Of a DNA stretch of 5,417 nucleotides, positions 1 through 5,417 are shown piece after piece. The notes under the pieces are model-generated. The model did no database searches, was not told where the DNA came from, and saw nothing but the letters and a program-made list of their open reading frames with translations. The position numbers were made by a program, and so were the translations under genes. The stretch spans positions 1 to 5,417 of the forward strand of contig CALMDN010000072.1 of assembly GCA_937864935.1 (NCBI GenBank), in the 5' to 3' direction. Origin of the DNA: an uncultured Bacteroidales bacterium. GTDB taxonomy: Bacteria; Bacteroidota; Bacteroidia; Bacteroidales; Lentimicrobiaceae. Numbering within the stretch: position 1 is the first letter of the stretch; each line of letters opens with the position of its first letter.

Positions 1-455
1 TACTCATACTCCTATTCTTTATCGCGCTGTGCGGCTACTCACATGCCCAGCAACCCATTGATTCGCTTTACCTCTGGGTGAATTTTCAGGAAGAATCCAT
101 CACTATTGACATTCCTGATAGCTACTTCAACCACCGCACCATAATTCCGCAACTGCCGCGGTTTGTGGCCCTGCGCAAGCTCAATCTGCTGGTGCCGCCT
201 TTACCGCAAAAAGACTTGCTGCTGCAATCCTTCGGGAACTACCTGACCAAAACCACCGCACCTGCCGACAACTATGAACGTTTGGACTGGCTGCGGGTAA
301 TGGTCTTGTATTTGTATTTCAGTCAGAACGATCTGTCGCAACTGCCGCCGGAAGTTTTGGAAACATTGGAGAACTGGCAGGCGGCGCCGGAAACTTATGT
401 TATCCGAAAGGAAGTGGAAATGGTGAGAAAGTGGGCAGAGATGGAGATAAAGTAA
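1..455 (+). CDS. Small exported protein of unknown function (5' end outside window)
   Basis: The reading frame is open from base 3 to the TAA at 453-455, giving 150 visible residues. A GTG at 78 could be taken as the start, but the frame continues upstream without a stop into a hydrophobic run (LILLFFIALCGY) followed by SHA-QQ. That is the core and cleavage site of a Sec signal peptide, so the real start lies just left of the window and GTG 78 is an internal Val. The mature chain would be about 135 residues, with no cysteine, no further membrane segment, many Leu, Pro and aromatic residues, and a charged helical-looking C-terminus (EVEMVRKWAEMEIK). Two short stretches (LPRFVALRKLNLLV and NDLSQLPPEVLETL) resemble leucine-rich repeat units but are too few and irregular to assign the fold. 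I do not recognise the family. It is predicted to be periplasmic or secreted. It converges with the DUF58 gene, so the two are not co-transcribed. The coding call is firm; the function is unknown. Confidence 0.8.
   Translation, partial: LILLFFIALCGYSHAQQPIDSLYLWVNFQEESITIDIPDSYFNHRTIIPQLPRFVALRKLNLLVPPLPQKDLLLQSFGNYLTKTTAPADNYERLDWLRVMVLYLYFSQNDLSQLPPEVLETLENWQAAPETYVIRKEVEMVRKWAEMEIK
3..47 (+). other. Signal peptide (C-terminal part) of the exported protein
   Basis: The fifteen visible codons encode a hydrophobic stretch, then Gly-Tyr-Ser-His-Ala, with cleavage predicted after the Ala codon at 45-47 and a mature end starting Gln-Gln-Pro. Ser at -3 and Ala at -1 fit signal peptidase I. The Cys ten residues in is preceded by Ile-Ala-Leu; Leu at -1 does not fit a lipobox, so a lipoprotein is less likely. 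The positively charged n-region and the Met lie outside the window. Confidence 0.75.
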
Positions 456-496
456 GAAGACAGAGGTCAGAATTAAGACATAAGGTGAATCTGATT

Positions 497-510
497 TTGG
501 ATATTAAAAA
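497..510. repeat. Isolated copy of the heptamer-type repeat
   Basis: TTGGATATTAAAAA here matches TTGGATATTAGAAA at 592-605 with a single mismatch. It reads as two 7-bp units (TTGGATA, TTAAAAA) of the same type as the array about 60 bp downstream. It lies in the non-coding gap between two convergent genes. Confidence 0.5.
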
Positions 511-570
511 CCTGACTACTTTATAGCAGACTGCAAGCCCCCTCCCCTGGCCAGTAAACCAGCAGCCTGT

Positions 571-605
571 TTGGAAATTGGACATTGGACATTGGATATT
601 AGAAA
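571..605. repeat. Tandem array of imperfect 7-bp repeats
   Basis: Five consecutive heptamers can be read: TTGGAAA, TTGGACA, TTGGACA, TTGGATA, TTAGAAA. The two central units are identical and the others differ from them by one to three bases, with TTGG or TTAG always at the unit start. The array is non-coding and ends 7 bp before the DUF58 stop codon. It resembles short tandem heptanucleotide repeats seen between genes in several bacterial groups. No function can be assigned. Confidence 0.65.
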
Positions 606-611
606 TTCACC

Positions 612-1547
612 TCAATGCATCCTTACCCTTTTCAACAGGTAGGGCAGCAACACCTGCTGGTATCCCAGGTTGATATCGGCTTCCACCAGGTCGATGTGGT
701 AGCCGGCGCAACGGACGGCAAGTGCTGACTTAAACGCCTGCATGCGTTCGCGATAACCGGCCCTCACCTCGTGAGGCTTTACCTTCAGCTCCTCGCCCGA
801 CTCCATGTCGACAAAGCGCAGGGGCTTGTTGTCGTAGGCAAATTCCAGCTCCTTCTGCCTGTCGTAAACATGAAACAGGATGACCTCATGCTTGTTGTGC
901 CGCAGGTGCTGCAAGGCGGGGAACAGCTCTTCCTGCCCCGCGCTGCTGTCGAGCATATCGCTGAAAATCACTACCAGTGAACGCTTGTGAATGTTGTCGG
1001 CAATCTGGTGAAGGGCTGCAGCTGCCGATGTTGTCTTGCCCCTGACATCGGCTGGCGGGTTGAGCAGCTGCTCAAGGTGGTTGTAGAGCATCCTCAGGTG
1101 AACGGCATTGCTGTGGGCCTCGGTATGCAGGCTGACTTCACTGTCGAATACACTGAGACCGGCTGCATCACGCTGTTTACGAAGCAGGAACATCACCGCT
1201 GCGGCCGAATACACCGAAAACGCCATCTTGTTGGCGGCTTCGGGCGTGGCTGAATCCTTCATCGGGAAAAACATCGACGAACTGCCGTCAATCACAATCT
1301 GACAGCGCAGGTTGGTCTCTTCTTCATAGCGTTTGACAAACATCTTATCGGTACGGCCAAACAGCTTCCAGTCGATGTGCTTCACCGATTCTCCCTGGTT
1401 GTAGAGCCTGTGTTCGGCAAACTCAACCGAAAAGCCATGAAACGGGCTTTTGTGCAGTCCGGTAATGAAGCCTTCAACCACCTGACGGGCCAGGATCTCC
1501 AGCGGGCTGAAATCATCGAAACGGGCCTGATCTATCGTAACGGGCAC
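612..1547 (-). CDS. DUF58 domain protein (von Willebrand factor A-like fold)
   Basis: A 311-residue protein of the DUF58 family, which is often found with MoxR-type AAA+ ATPases and is thought to act as their adaptor or partner. The N-terminal signature runs from about residue 16 to 75: LARQVVEGFITGLHKS, then GFSVEFAEHRLYNQGE, HIDWKLFGRTDK and VKRYEEE. A vWA-like domain follows, with a complete MIDAS metal site: D87-G-S89-S-S91, a Thr at 172-173 in GKTTSAAA, and D197 in IFSDM. There is no signal peptide or membrane helix, so it should be cytoplasmic. The start is GTG at 1547. A TAA lies in frame only five codons upstream and no in-frame ATG exists between them, and the 13 residues before SPLEILARQ fit the family start. 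No good ribosome binding site is visible. No MoxR gene is in the window. The downstream neighbour is convergent and trxA lies upstream behind a terminator. The family call is firm; the cellular role is not known. Confidence 0.92.
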   Translation of the reverse strand: MPVTIDQARFDDFSPLEILARQVVEGFITGLHKSPFHGFSVEFAEHRLYNQGESVKHIDWKLFGRTDKMFVKRYEEETNLRCQIVIDGSSSMFFPMKDSATPEAANKMAFSVYSAAAVMFLLRKQRDAAGLSVFDSEVSLHTEAHSNAVHLRMLYNHLEQLLNPPADVRGKTTSAAAALHQIADNIHKRSLVVIFSDMLDSSAGQEELFPALQHLRHNKHEVILFHVYDRQKELEFAYDNKPLRFVDMESGEELKVKPHEVRAGYRERMQAFKSALAVRCAGYHIDLVEADINLGYQQVLLPYLLKRVRMH

Positions 1548-1568
1548 TTTGCGTGGGGATTATACATG

Positions 1569-1602
1569 AAAAAAGGGGGGCTGCTGCAGTCAGGAGCCCC
1601 CC
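1569..1602 (-). terminator. Rho-independent terminator of trxA
   Basis: On the minus strand an 8-bp perfect stem (GGGGGGCT at 1575-1582 pairing with AGCCCCCC at 1595-1602) encloses a 12-base loop. It is followed directly by six Ts (A run at 1569-1574 on the plus strand). It begins 18 bases after the trxA stop. The plus strand has no T run after the hairpin, so it works in one direction only. It ends only 21 bases before the DUF58 start codon. Confidence 0.88.
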
Positions 1603-1619
1603 TGGGTTATCCTTTGGAA

Positions 1620-1937
1620 TTAAAGCAGTTTTTCCAGTTTACCAACCAGTACCGATTTCGGAACTGCACCTACCTGCTTGTCGGCGATTTCTCCGTTCTT
1701 GAAAAACAAAATGGTAGGGATATTCCGGATGCCATATTTTGCTGAGATACCCGGATTGCTGTCAACATCCAGTTTCCCGACGACGGCGCGGCCTTCGTAC
1801 TCCCGGCTGATCTCTTCTACCAGGGGGCCTACCATGCGGCAGGGACCGCACCATTCAGCCCAGAGGTCAACAATTGCAGGTTTGTCGGATTTGAGAACGA
1901 GTTCTTCGAAATTAGCATCGGTTAATTCAAGTGCCAT
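1620..1937 (-). CDS. trxA: Thioredoxin
   Basis: A 105-residue thioredoxin, the usual length for the single-domain cytoplasmic protein. It reduces disulfides in client proteins (in most bacteria including ribonucleotide reductase and peroxiredoxins) and is recharged by thioredoxin reductase, which is not in the window. The active site W29-C30-G-P-C33 is intact within VDLWAEWCGPC; D24 matches the buried Asp (D26 in E. coli) and P74 in RNIPT is the conserved cis-proline. There is no signal peptide, so it is not one of the periplasmic TlpA/ResA types. The frame could be extended to a TTG at 1958, but ATG 1937 gives the family-typical beginning MALELTDANFEE, and the extra seven residues have no support. 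No clear Shine-Dalgarno sequence precedes it. A terminator follows the stop codon and a promoter-like motif lies about 40 bp upstream, so it is probably a single-gene transcript. Confidence 0.97.
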   Translation of the reverse strand: MALELTDANFEELVLKSDKPAIVDLWAEWCGPCRMVGPLVEEISREYEGRAVVGKLDVDSNPGISAKYGIRNIPTILFFKNGEIADKQVGAVPKSVLVGKLEKLL

Positions 1938-1976
1938 GACTGTTTGTGTTAAGTTCAACTATTTGGTGATCGGGTT

Positions 1977-1984
1977 CAAAATTA
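1977..1984 (-). promoter_or_regulatory. Probable Bacteroidota-type -7 promoter element for trxA
   Basis: Read on the minus strand these bases are TAATTTTG, an exact match to the TAnnTTTG -7 consensus of the Bacteroidota primary sigma factor. Transcription would start near 1970, giving a leader of about 33 bases before ATG 1937. The region about 19 bases upstream (TGGA, near 2004-2007) is a poor match to the TTTG -33 element, so the call rests on the -7 box and its position. Confidence 0.45.
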
Positions 1985-2135
1985 ACGAATATTTCTAAAG
2001 TCTTCCATGCTTTCAGGGTTCATCCTCATCTTTTATAAAAAAAGATTGAGCACCGGAATTTCCTACCAATAAGTCACTGAAGAACAAAGACTTATAAAAA
2101 CAGTTCCCCAGCAGCGTGGTTTGATTCTACAGTTT

Positions 2136-2155
2136 CCTGGTGTACCGTGACCAGG
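2136..2155. other. Inverted repeat downstream of dnaE (hairpin 1)
   Basis: CCTGGT at 2136-2141 and ACCAGG at 2150-2155 form a perfect 6-bp stem with an 8-base loop. No T run follows on either strand. It could be a structured dnaE 3' end or chance. Confidence 0.35.
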
Positions 2156-2171
2156 CCATTGCATCATTTCC

Positions 2172-2193
2172 CGGTCTCAGGCCGGCAAGACCG
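2172..2193. other. Inverted repeat downstream of dnaE (hairpin 2)
   Basis: CGGTCT at 2172-2177 and AGACCG at 2188-2193 form a perfect 6-bp stem with a 10-base loop that itself contains the palindrome GCCGGC. It lies about 100 bases past the dnaE stop and 16 bases from the neighbouring hairpin. It lacks a T run, so it is at best a weak terminator or an RNA 3'-end structure. Confidence 0.35.
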
Positions 2194-2290
2194 CAGACTG
2201 TGTCTCCTTTGCCCTGAATAGCACAATCGCTGCCGCTGACTTCAGTAAAATCTTACAGGAAAGCCATTCACGGGGCCATTTACCCGAAAT

Positions 2291-5200
2291 CTATGAAAGG
2301 GCGATACTGATTTCAGGTAACTGTCTCACTTTTTCGATAAACCTGCGTGGTTCTGTTTTGTGGCGCGACTGCAGTTTCACGTTCAGGCGTGAAGCATCGT
2401 CGTGCAGATCAATAACAAGCCGGCAGTTGCCTTTGTTTTCCATTACAGCCTCCCTGAGGTTGTCAATCAGTCCGTTGCTGACACTGTATGCACTCATGCT
2501 CAGGGTAATGCGGCTGGTCATCTTTTCGAGGGATTCAGAAAGAAGGCTCATCGAAGCTATTTTAAACTCATACTGGTCGGAATCGCGGAAACGTTTCTGA
2601 ACTGTTCCGGATAAGATCAGGGCCAGCCCTTCCTCCAGCATGTGCTTGTTCCGGAGGTAATCTTCCGAGAACATATTCAGCTGCACGCTGTCGTTCCAGT
2701 CTTCGAGGGTAAAGGACCCGAAGGGCTTGTTCTGTTTGGAGACGCGGTGGCTGGCTGCGGTGATAATCCCGGCCAGGGTGAGTTTCTGGCCCAGGATGCT
2801 GCTGAGGTTTTCTTCGCGGATATCGGCAACCTGGTTCCGGCAGAAGGCTTCAATTTCATATTTATAGTCGTCGAGCGGATGTCCCGACATGTAGAAGCCG
2901 GTAACTTCCTTCTCGTTCTTCAGCTGTTCAAGGTTGGTCCATGGATCACAGACGGGCATCCTGATCTCCGGCATCTCTGCGTCGGAAGCCCCGCCAAAGA
3001 GGCTCGCCTGAAGTCCCGATTTCTGCGCCTGATAGTCTGCTGCATGTTTGAGTACTTTCTCCAGAAAGGTGAGTCCATCGGCGTTGTCTTTGTAGAAAAA
3101 CTGTGCCCGGTGGGTCCCTTCAAAGGTATCGAAGGCGCCGGCCATGGCCAGGGCCTCGAGGCTCCGCCGGTTCACAGTGCGCAGGTTAACCCTTCGCGTG
3201 AGGTCAAAGATGTTGAGATAGGGCCCGTTGGCTTTGCGCTCTTCGATGAGGGCACTTACGGCATTCTCTCCCACTCCTTTCACCGCCCCCATACCGAAAC
3301 GGATTTCACCGCGCTTGTTCACGGCAAAGTCGTAGGCCGATTCGTTTACATCGGGACTCAGAACCGGAATGCCCATCCGGCGGGTTTCATCAATGAAAAA
3401 GGTGATTTTCTTGATGTCGCTCAGGTTGTGGGTGAGCACCGATGCCATATACTCCGGAGGATAATTGGCTTTGAGCCAGGCAGTCTGAAATGCTACAAAC
3501 GCATAGCAGGTGGAGTGCGACTTGTTGAAGGCATACTGTGCAAATGCCTGCCAGTCGGTCCATATTTTTTCGCATATCTTCAGGTCGAGGTTGTTGGCTG
3601 CACAGCCCTCCATAAACTTGCTCTTCTTCTCCTCCAGGGTTTTCAGGTCCTTTTTCCCCATGGCTTTGCGCAGGGTATCGGCGTCACCCTTGGTAAAGTT
3701 GGCCAGCTTCTGCGAAAGCAGCATCACCTGCTCCTGGTAAACGGTAATGCCATAGGTTTCCTCGAGGTATTCCTGCATCTCGGGTACATCATAAGTCACC
3801 GGTTCGCGGCCGAACTTGCGGGCGATGAAGTTGGGGATGTACTCCATTGGCCCCGGCCTGTAGAGGGCATTCATGGCGATGAGGTCTTCAAACTTATCGG
3901 GCTTCAGCTCGCGCAGGTATTTCTGCATGTTGGCCGACTCAAACTGGAAGGTACCGTTGGTCTCGCCACGCTGATATAGCTCGAAGGTTTTTTTGTCGCC
4001 GAGCGGCACTTCGTCGATCTCAATCTTCACCCCATGATTCTCTTCAATCATCCTGAGGGCATCGCGGATGATCGTGAGGGTTTTGAGCCCCAGGAAGTCC
4101 ATTTTGATCACCCCTGCATTTTCAATCTCCTTGCCTTCAAACTGGGTGATAAGCAGGTCGGTTTCTTTTGAAGTGTGCACCGGGATGATCTCAGTGAGGT
4201 CGGAAGGTGCGATGATGATTCCCGCAGCGTGTATGCCGGTGCTGCGTACTGAGCCTTCCAGGGCAATGGCTTCCTTGAGCACAGCCGCCTGAAGCCCGGT
4301 GCTTTTGGCTATTTCACGCAGCTTCTTCACATCTTCGATGTCCTCTGTGGTAAGCTGCTCCTTGTCTTTCAGTCCCTTTTCACCATCGATGGGAGCCAGC
4401 ATCACCCGTTTGAGCTCGATGCCGGGTTTGTCGGGAACCAGTTTGGCCAGGGCATTGGCCTCATTGAGCGGCAGGTCGAGCACGCGGGCTACATCCTTGA
4501 TGGAGCTTTTGGCTGCCATGGTACCGTAGGTCACAATCTGGGCTACCTGGTTACGCCCATATTTATCAACCACATAATCAATTACTTTCTGCCTGCCTTC
4601 GTCGTCGAAATCGGTATCGATATCGGGCATGCTCTTGCGGTCGGGATTCAGGAAACGCTCAAACAGCAGCCCGTACTTCATCGGGTCGATCTTGGTGATG
4701 CCGATGCAGTACGCCACCACCGAACCGGCAGCAGAACCCCTGCCCGGGCCGATGAAGACCCCAAGGTCGCGGCCTGCCTTGATAAAATCGCCCACAATCA
4801 GAAAATAACCGGTAAATCCCATGTTGCGGATGGTTCCGAGCTCAAAGGAGAGCCGCTCTTCAAGCTGCGGGCTGATGTCGCCATAAAGCCGCTTTGCCCC
4901 CTGGTAGGTGAGGTCGCGCAGGTAATCAAACTGATCGTTGTAGCCCTGTGGAAGCGCGAAATGCGGCAGCATGATGTCCTTTTTCAGGTTGAGGAGTTCA
5001 ACCTTGCCGGCAATTTCGTTGGTATTGTCAATGGATTCAGGCAGATCGGAGAAGAGACTCTCCATCTCGGCAGTGGTTTTGAAATAAAACTGATCGTTGT
5101 AGAAGGCAAAGCGCTTGCCTTTTACCGATGACTCCTCATCGTTGTAGTCCTTTGATGAAGGCGTGCTCTGCTTTTCACCGGTATTCACACACAACAGGAT

Positions 5201-5417
5201 ATCGTGGGCATTGTAAAAATCCTGTTCAACATAATGGGTGTCGTTGGTGGCTATGATTTTTACATTGTATTTGCGGGCAAAACGAACCAGCACCTCATTC
5301 ACTTTGTCCTGATCAGCGATGCCATGGCGCTGTAATTCAACATAATAATCCTCACCGAACAGGTCGAGCCACCATTTGAAAAGCTTTTCGGCTTCGGCCT
5401 CCCCTTTGTTCATGATG
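2291..5417 (-). CDS. dnaE: DNA polymerase III subunit alpha (N-terminus outside window)
   Basis: This is the replicative polymerase catalytic subunit, which extends primers on both strands while bound to the beta clamp and clamp loader. The stop is TAG at 2291-2293. The frame stays open to the right edge, so Met at 5413 is internal; numbering here counts from it. Residues 1-85 are the end of the PHP domain, with TNDTHY (D58, H60). The palm follows: GPGRGSAAGS at 222-231, then the catalytic acids D266 and D268 in PDIDTDF and D439 in KMDFLGL, matching E. coli D401, D403 and D555. The fingers contain ALYRPGPM (517-523 region), YGITVYQEQVM and FNKSHS. A helix-hairpin-helix region spans about 705-760, a clamp-binding motif QASLF is at 802-806, and an OB fold spans about 878-945. 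The C-terminal tail to 1040 would hold the tau-binding region. By alignment to the E. coli catalytic residues at least about 135 residues are missing. No frameshift or lost catalytic residue is seen. This is DnaE rather than PolC, since no exonuclease domain interrupts the visible PHP end. Confidence 0.98.
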   Translation of the reverse strand, partial: IMNKGEAEAEKLFKWWLDLFGEDYYVELQRHGIADQDKVNEVLVRFARKYNVKIIATNDTHYVEQDFYNAHDILLCVNTGEKQSTPSSKDYNDEESSVKGKRFAFYNDQFYFKTTAEMESLFSDLPESIDNTNEIAGKVELLNLKKDIMLPHFALPQGYNDQFDYLRDLTYQGAKRLYGDISPQLEERLSFELGTIRNMGFTGYFLIVGDFIKAGRDLGVFIGPGRGSAAGSVVAYCIGITKIDPMKYGLLFERFLNPDRKSMPDIDTDFDDEGRQKVIDYVVDKYGRNQVAQIVTYGTMAAKSSIKDVARVLDLPLNEANALAKLVPDKPGIELKRVMLAPIDGEKGLKDKEQLTTEDIEDVKKLREIAKSTGLQAAVLKEAIALEGSVRSTGIHAAGIIIAPSDLTEIIPVHTSKETDLLITQFEGKEIENAGVIKMDFLGLKTLTIIRDALRMIEENHGVKIEIDEVPLGDKKTFELYQRGETNGTFQFESANMQKYLRELKPDKFEDLIAMNALYRPGPMEYIPNFIARKFGREPVTYDVPEMQEYLEETYGITVYQEQVMLLSQKLANFTKGDADTLRKAMGKKDLKTLEEKKSKFMEGCAANNLDLKICEKIWTDWQAFAQYAFNKSHSTCYAFVAFQTAWLKANYPPEYMASVLTHNLSDIKKITFFIDETRRMGIPVLSPDVNESAYDFAVNKRGEIRFGMGAVKGVGENAVSALIEERKANGPYLNIFDLTRRVNLRTVNRRSLEALAMAGAFDTFEGTHRAQFFYKDNADGLTFLEKVLKHAADYQAQKSGLQASLFGGASDAEMPEIRMPVCDPWTNLEQLKNEKEVTGFYMSGHPLDDYKYEIEAFCRNQVADIREENLSSILGQKLTLAGIITAASHRVSKQNKPFGSFTLEDWNDSVQLNMFSEDYLRNKHMLEEGLALILSGTVQKRFRDSDQYEFKIASMSLLSESLEKMTSRITLSMSAYSVSNGLIDNLREAVMENKGNCRLVIDLHDDASRLNVKLQSRHKTEPRRFIEKVRQLPEISIALS

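Larger units (their letters stand above)
1938..2290. other. 353-bp spacer between dnaE and trxA
   Basis: No gene is supported here. The trxA half (about 1940-2100) is AT-rich and carries the promoter-like motif plus a weak AT-only inverted repeat (ATCTTTT at 2028-2034, AAAAGAT at 2040-2046). The dnaE half (about 2105-2290) is closer to coding composition and contains two 6-bp hairpins but no T run that would make either a standard terminator. A plus-strand frame is open from 2151 through 2600, but it runs antisense into dnaE and resembles nothing I recognise. Confidence 0.6.

Noticed and set aside
1532..1567. 11-codon ORF (MYNPHAKCPLR) overlapping the DUF58 start, a possible leader peptide
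   Set aside because: It is very short, its ATG abuts the terminator T run, and it has no ribosome binding site. Chance is the simpler explanation.
1938..1958. Seven-residue N-terminal extension of thioredoxin from a TTG
   Set aside because: ATG 1937 gives the family-typical N-terminus and length, and the extension is not conserved thioredoxin sequence.
2028..2046. AT-only inverted repeat as a terminator
   Set aside because: The 7-bp stem has only one G-C pair, so it is too weak for an intrinsic terminator and is likely a by-product of AT-rich DNA.
2263..2280. Direct repeat GCCATT, 12 bp apart, just after the dnaE stop
   Set aside because: Two 6-bp copies are expected by chance and there is no third copy or palindromic context.
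2151..2600. Plus-strand open frame running from the spacer into the 3' end of dnaE
   Set aside because: It has no convincing start or ribosome binding site, overlaps dnaE antisense, and the Ser/Arg-rich product in the overlap is typical of a shadow frame.
2642..3979. A 445-codon open frame on the plus strand
   Set aside because: It lies wholly antisense to the conserved dnaE coding sequence. Its translation shows no recognisable domain and it is a by-product of dnaE codon use.
1..5417. Mobile element, CRISPR array, tRNA/rRNA, defence or biosynthetic cluster
   Set aside because: I saw no transposase or integrase, no spaced palindromic repeat array, no RNA gene signature and no toxin, nuclease or defence-type domain. 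The content is housekeeping.

Overview
The window looks like ordinary chromosomal housekeeping DNA from a member of the phylum Bacteroidota. The order cannot be fixed from the sequence alone. Reasons: the DnaE, thioredoxin and DUF58 proteins read like Bacteroidota versions; the starts lack clear Shine-Dalgarno sequences; a TAnnTTTG-type -7 promoter element sits in front of the thioredoxin gene; and the truncated gene at the left edge has a signal peptide ending ...GYSHA-QQ, a common form in this phylum. Base composition is moderate in genes and visibly AT-richer in part of the spacers.

Layout, left to right. At 1-455 (+) is the 3' part of a gene for a small exported protein of unknown function; its first codons lie outside the window, but most of its signal peptide is visible. 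At 456-611 is a 156-bp spacer between convergent genes, holding an imperfect array of 7-bp repeats (571-605) and an isolated related copy (497-510). At 612-1547 (-) is a DUF58 / von Willebrand A-like protein with an intact metal-site (MIDAS) motif. At 1569-1602 (-) is a strong intrinsic terminator. At 1620-1937 (-) is a thioredoxin gene, trxA. At 1938-2290 is a 353-bp spacer with a probable trxA promoter and two short hairpins. At 2291 to the right edge (-) is dnaE, the catalytic alpha subunit of DNA polymerase III; the window holds about 1,041 C-terminal residues, and the N-terminal part of the PHP domain is cut off.

dnaE, trxA and the DUF58 gene share one strand, but the sequence does not support a simple operon. 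A 353-bp spacer with a promoter-like element separates dnaE from trxA, and a terminator separates trxA from the DUF58 gene. The terminator leaves only 21 bases before the DUF58 start, so how the DUF58 gene is transcribed is the main open question here. The three products have no obvious shared pathway: replication, thiol redox, and a presumed chaperone- or adaptor-like role.

I found no convincing new biological system. The points worth a second look are the trxA-DUF58 junction, the heptamer repeats, the DUF58 gene without a MoxR partner in view, and the unknown exported protein.
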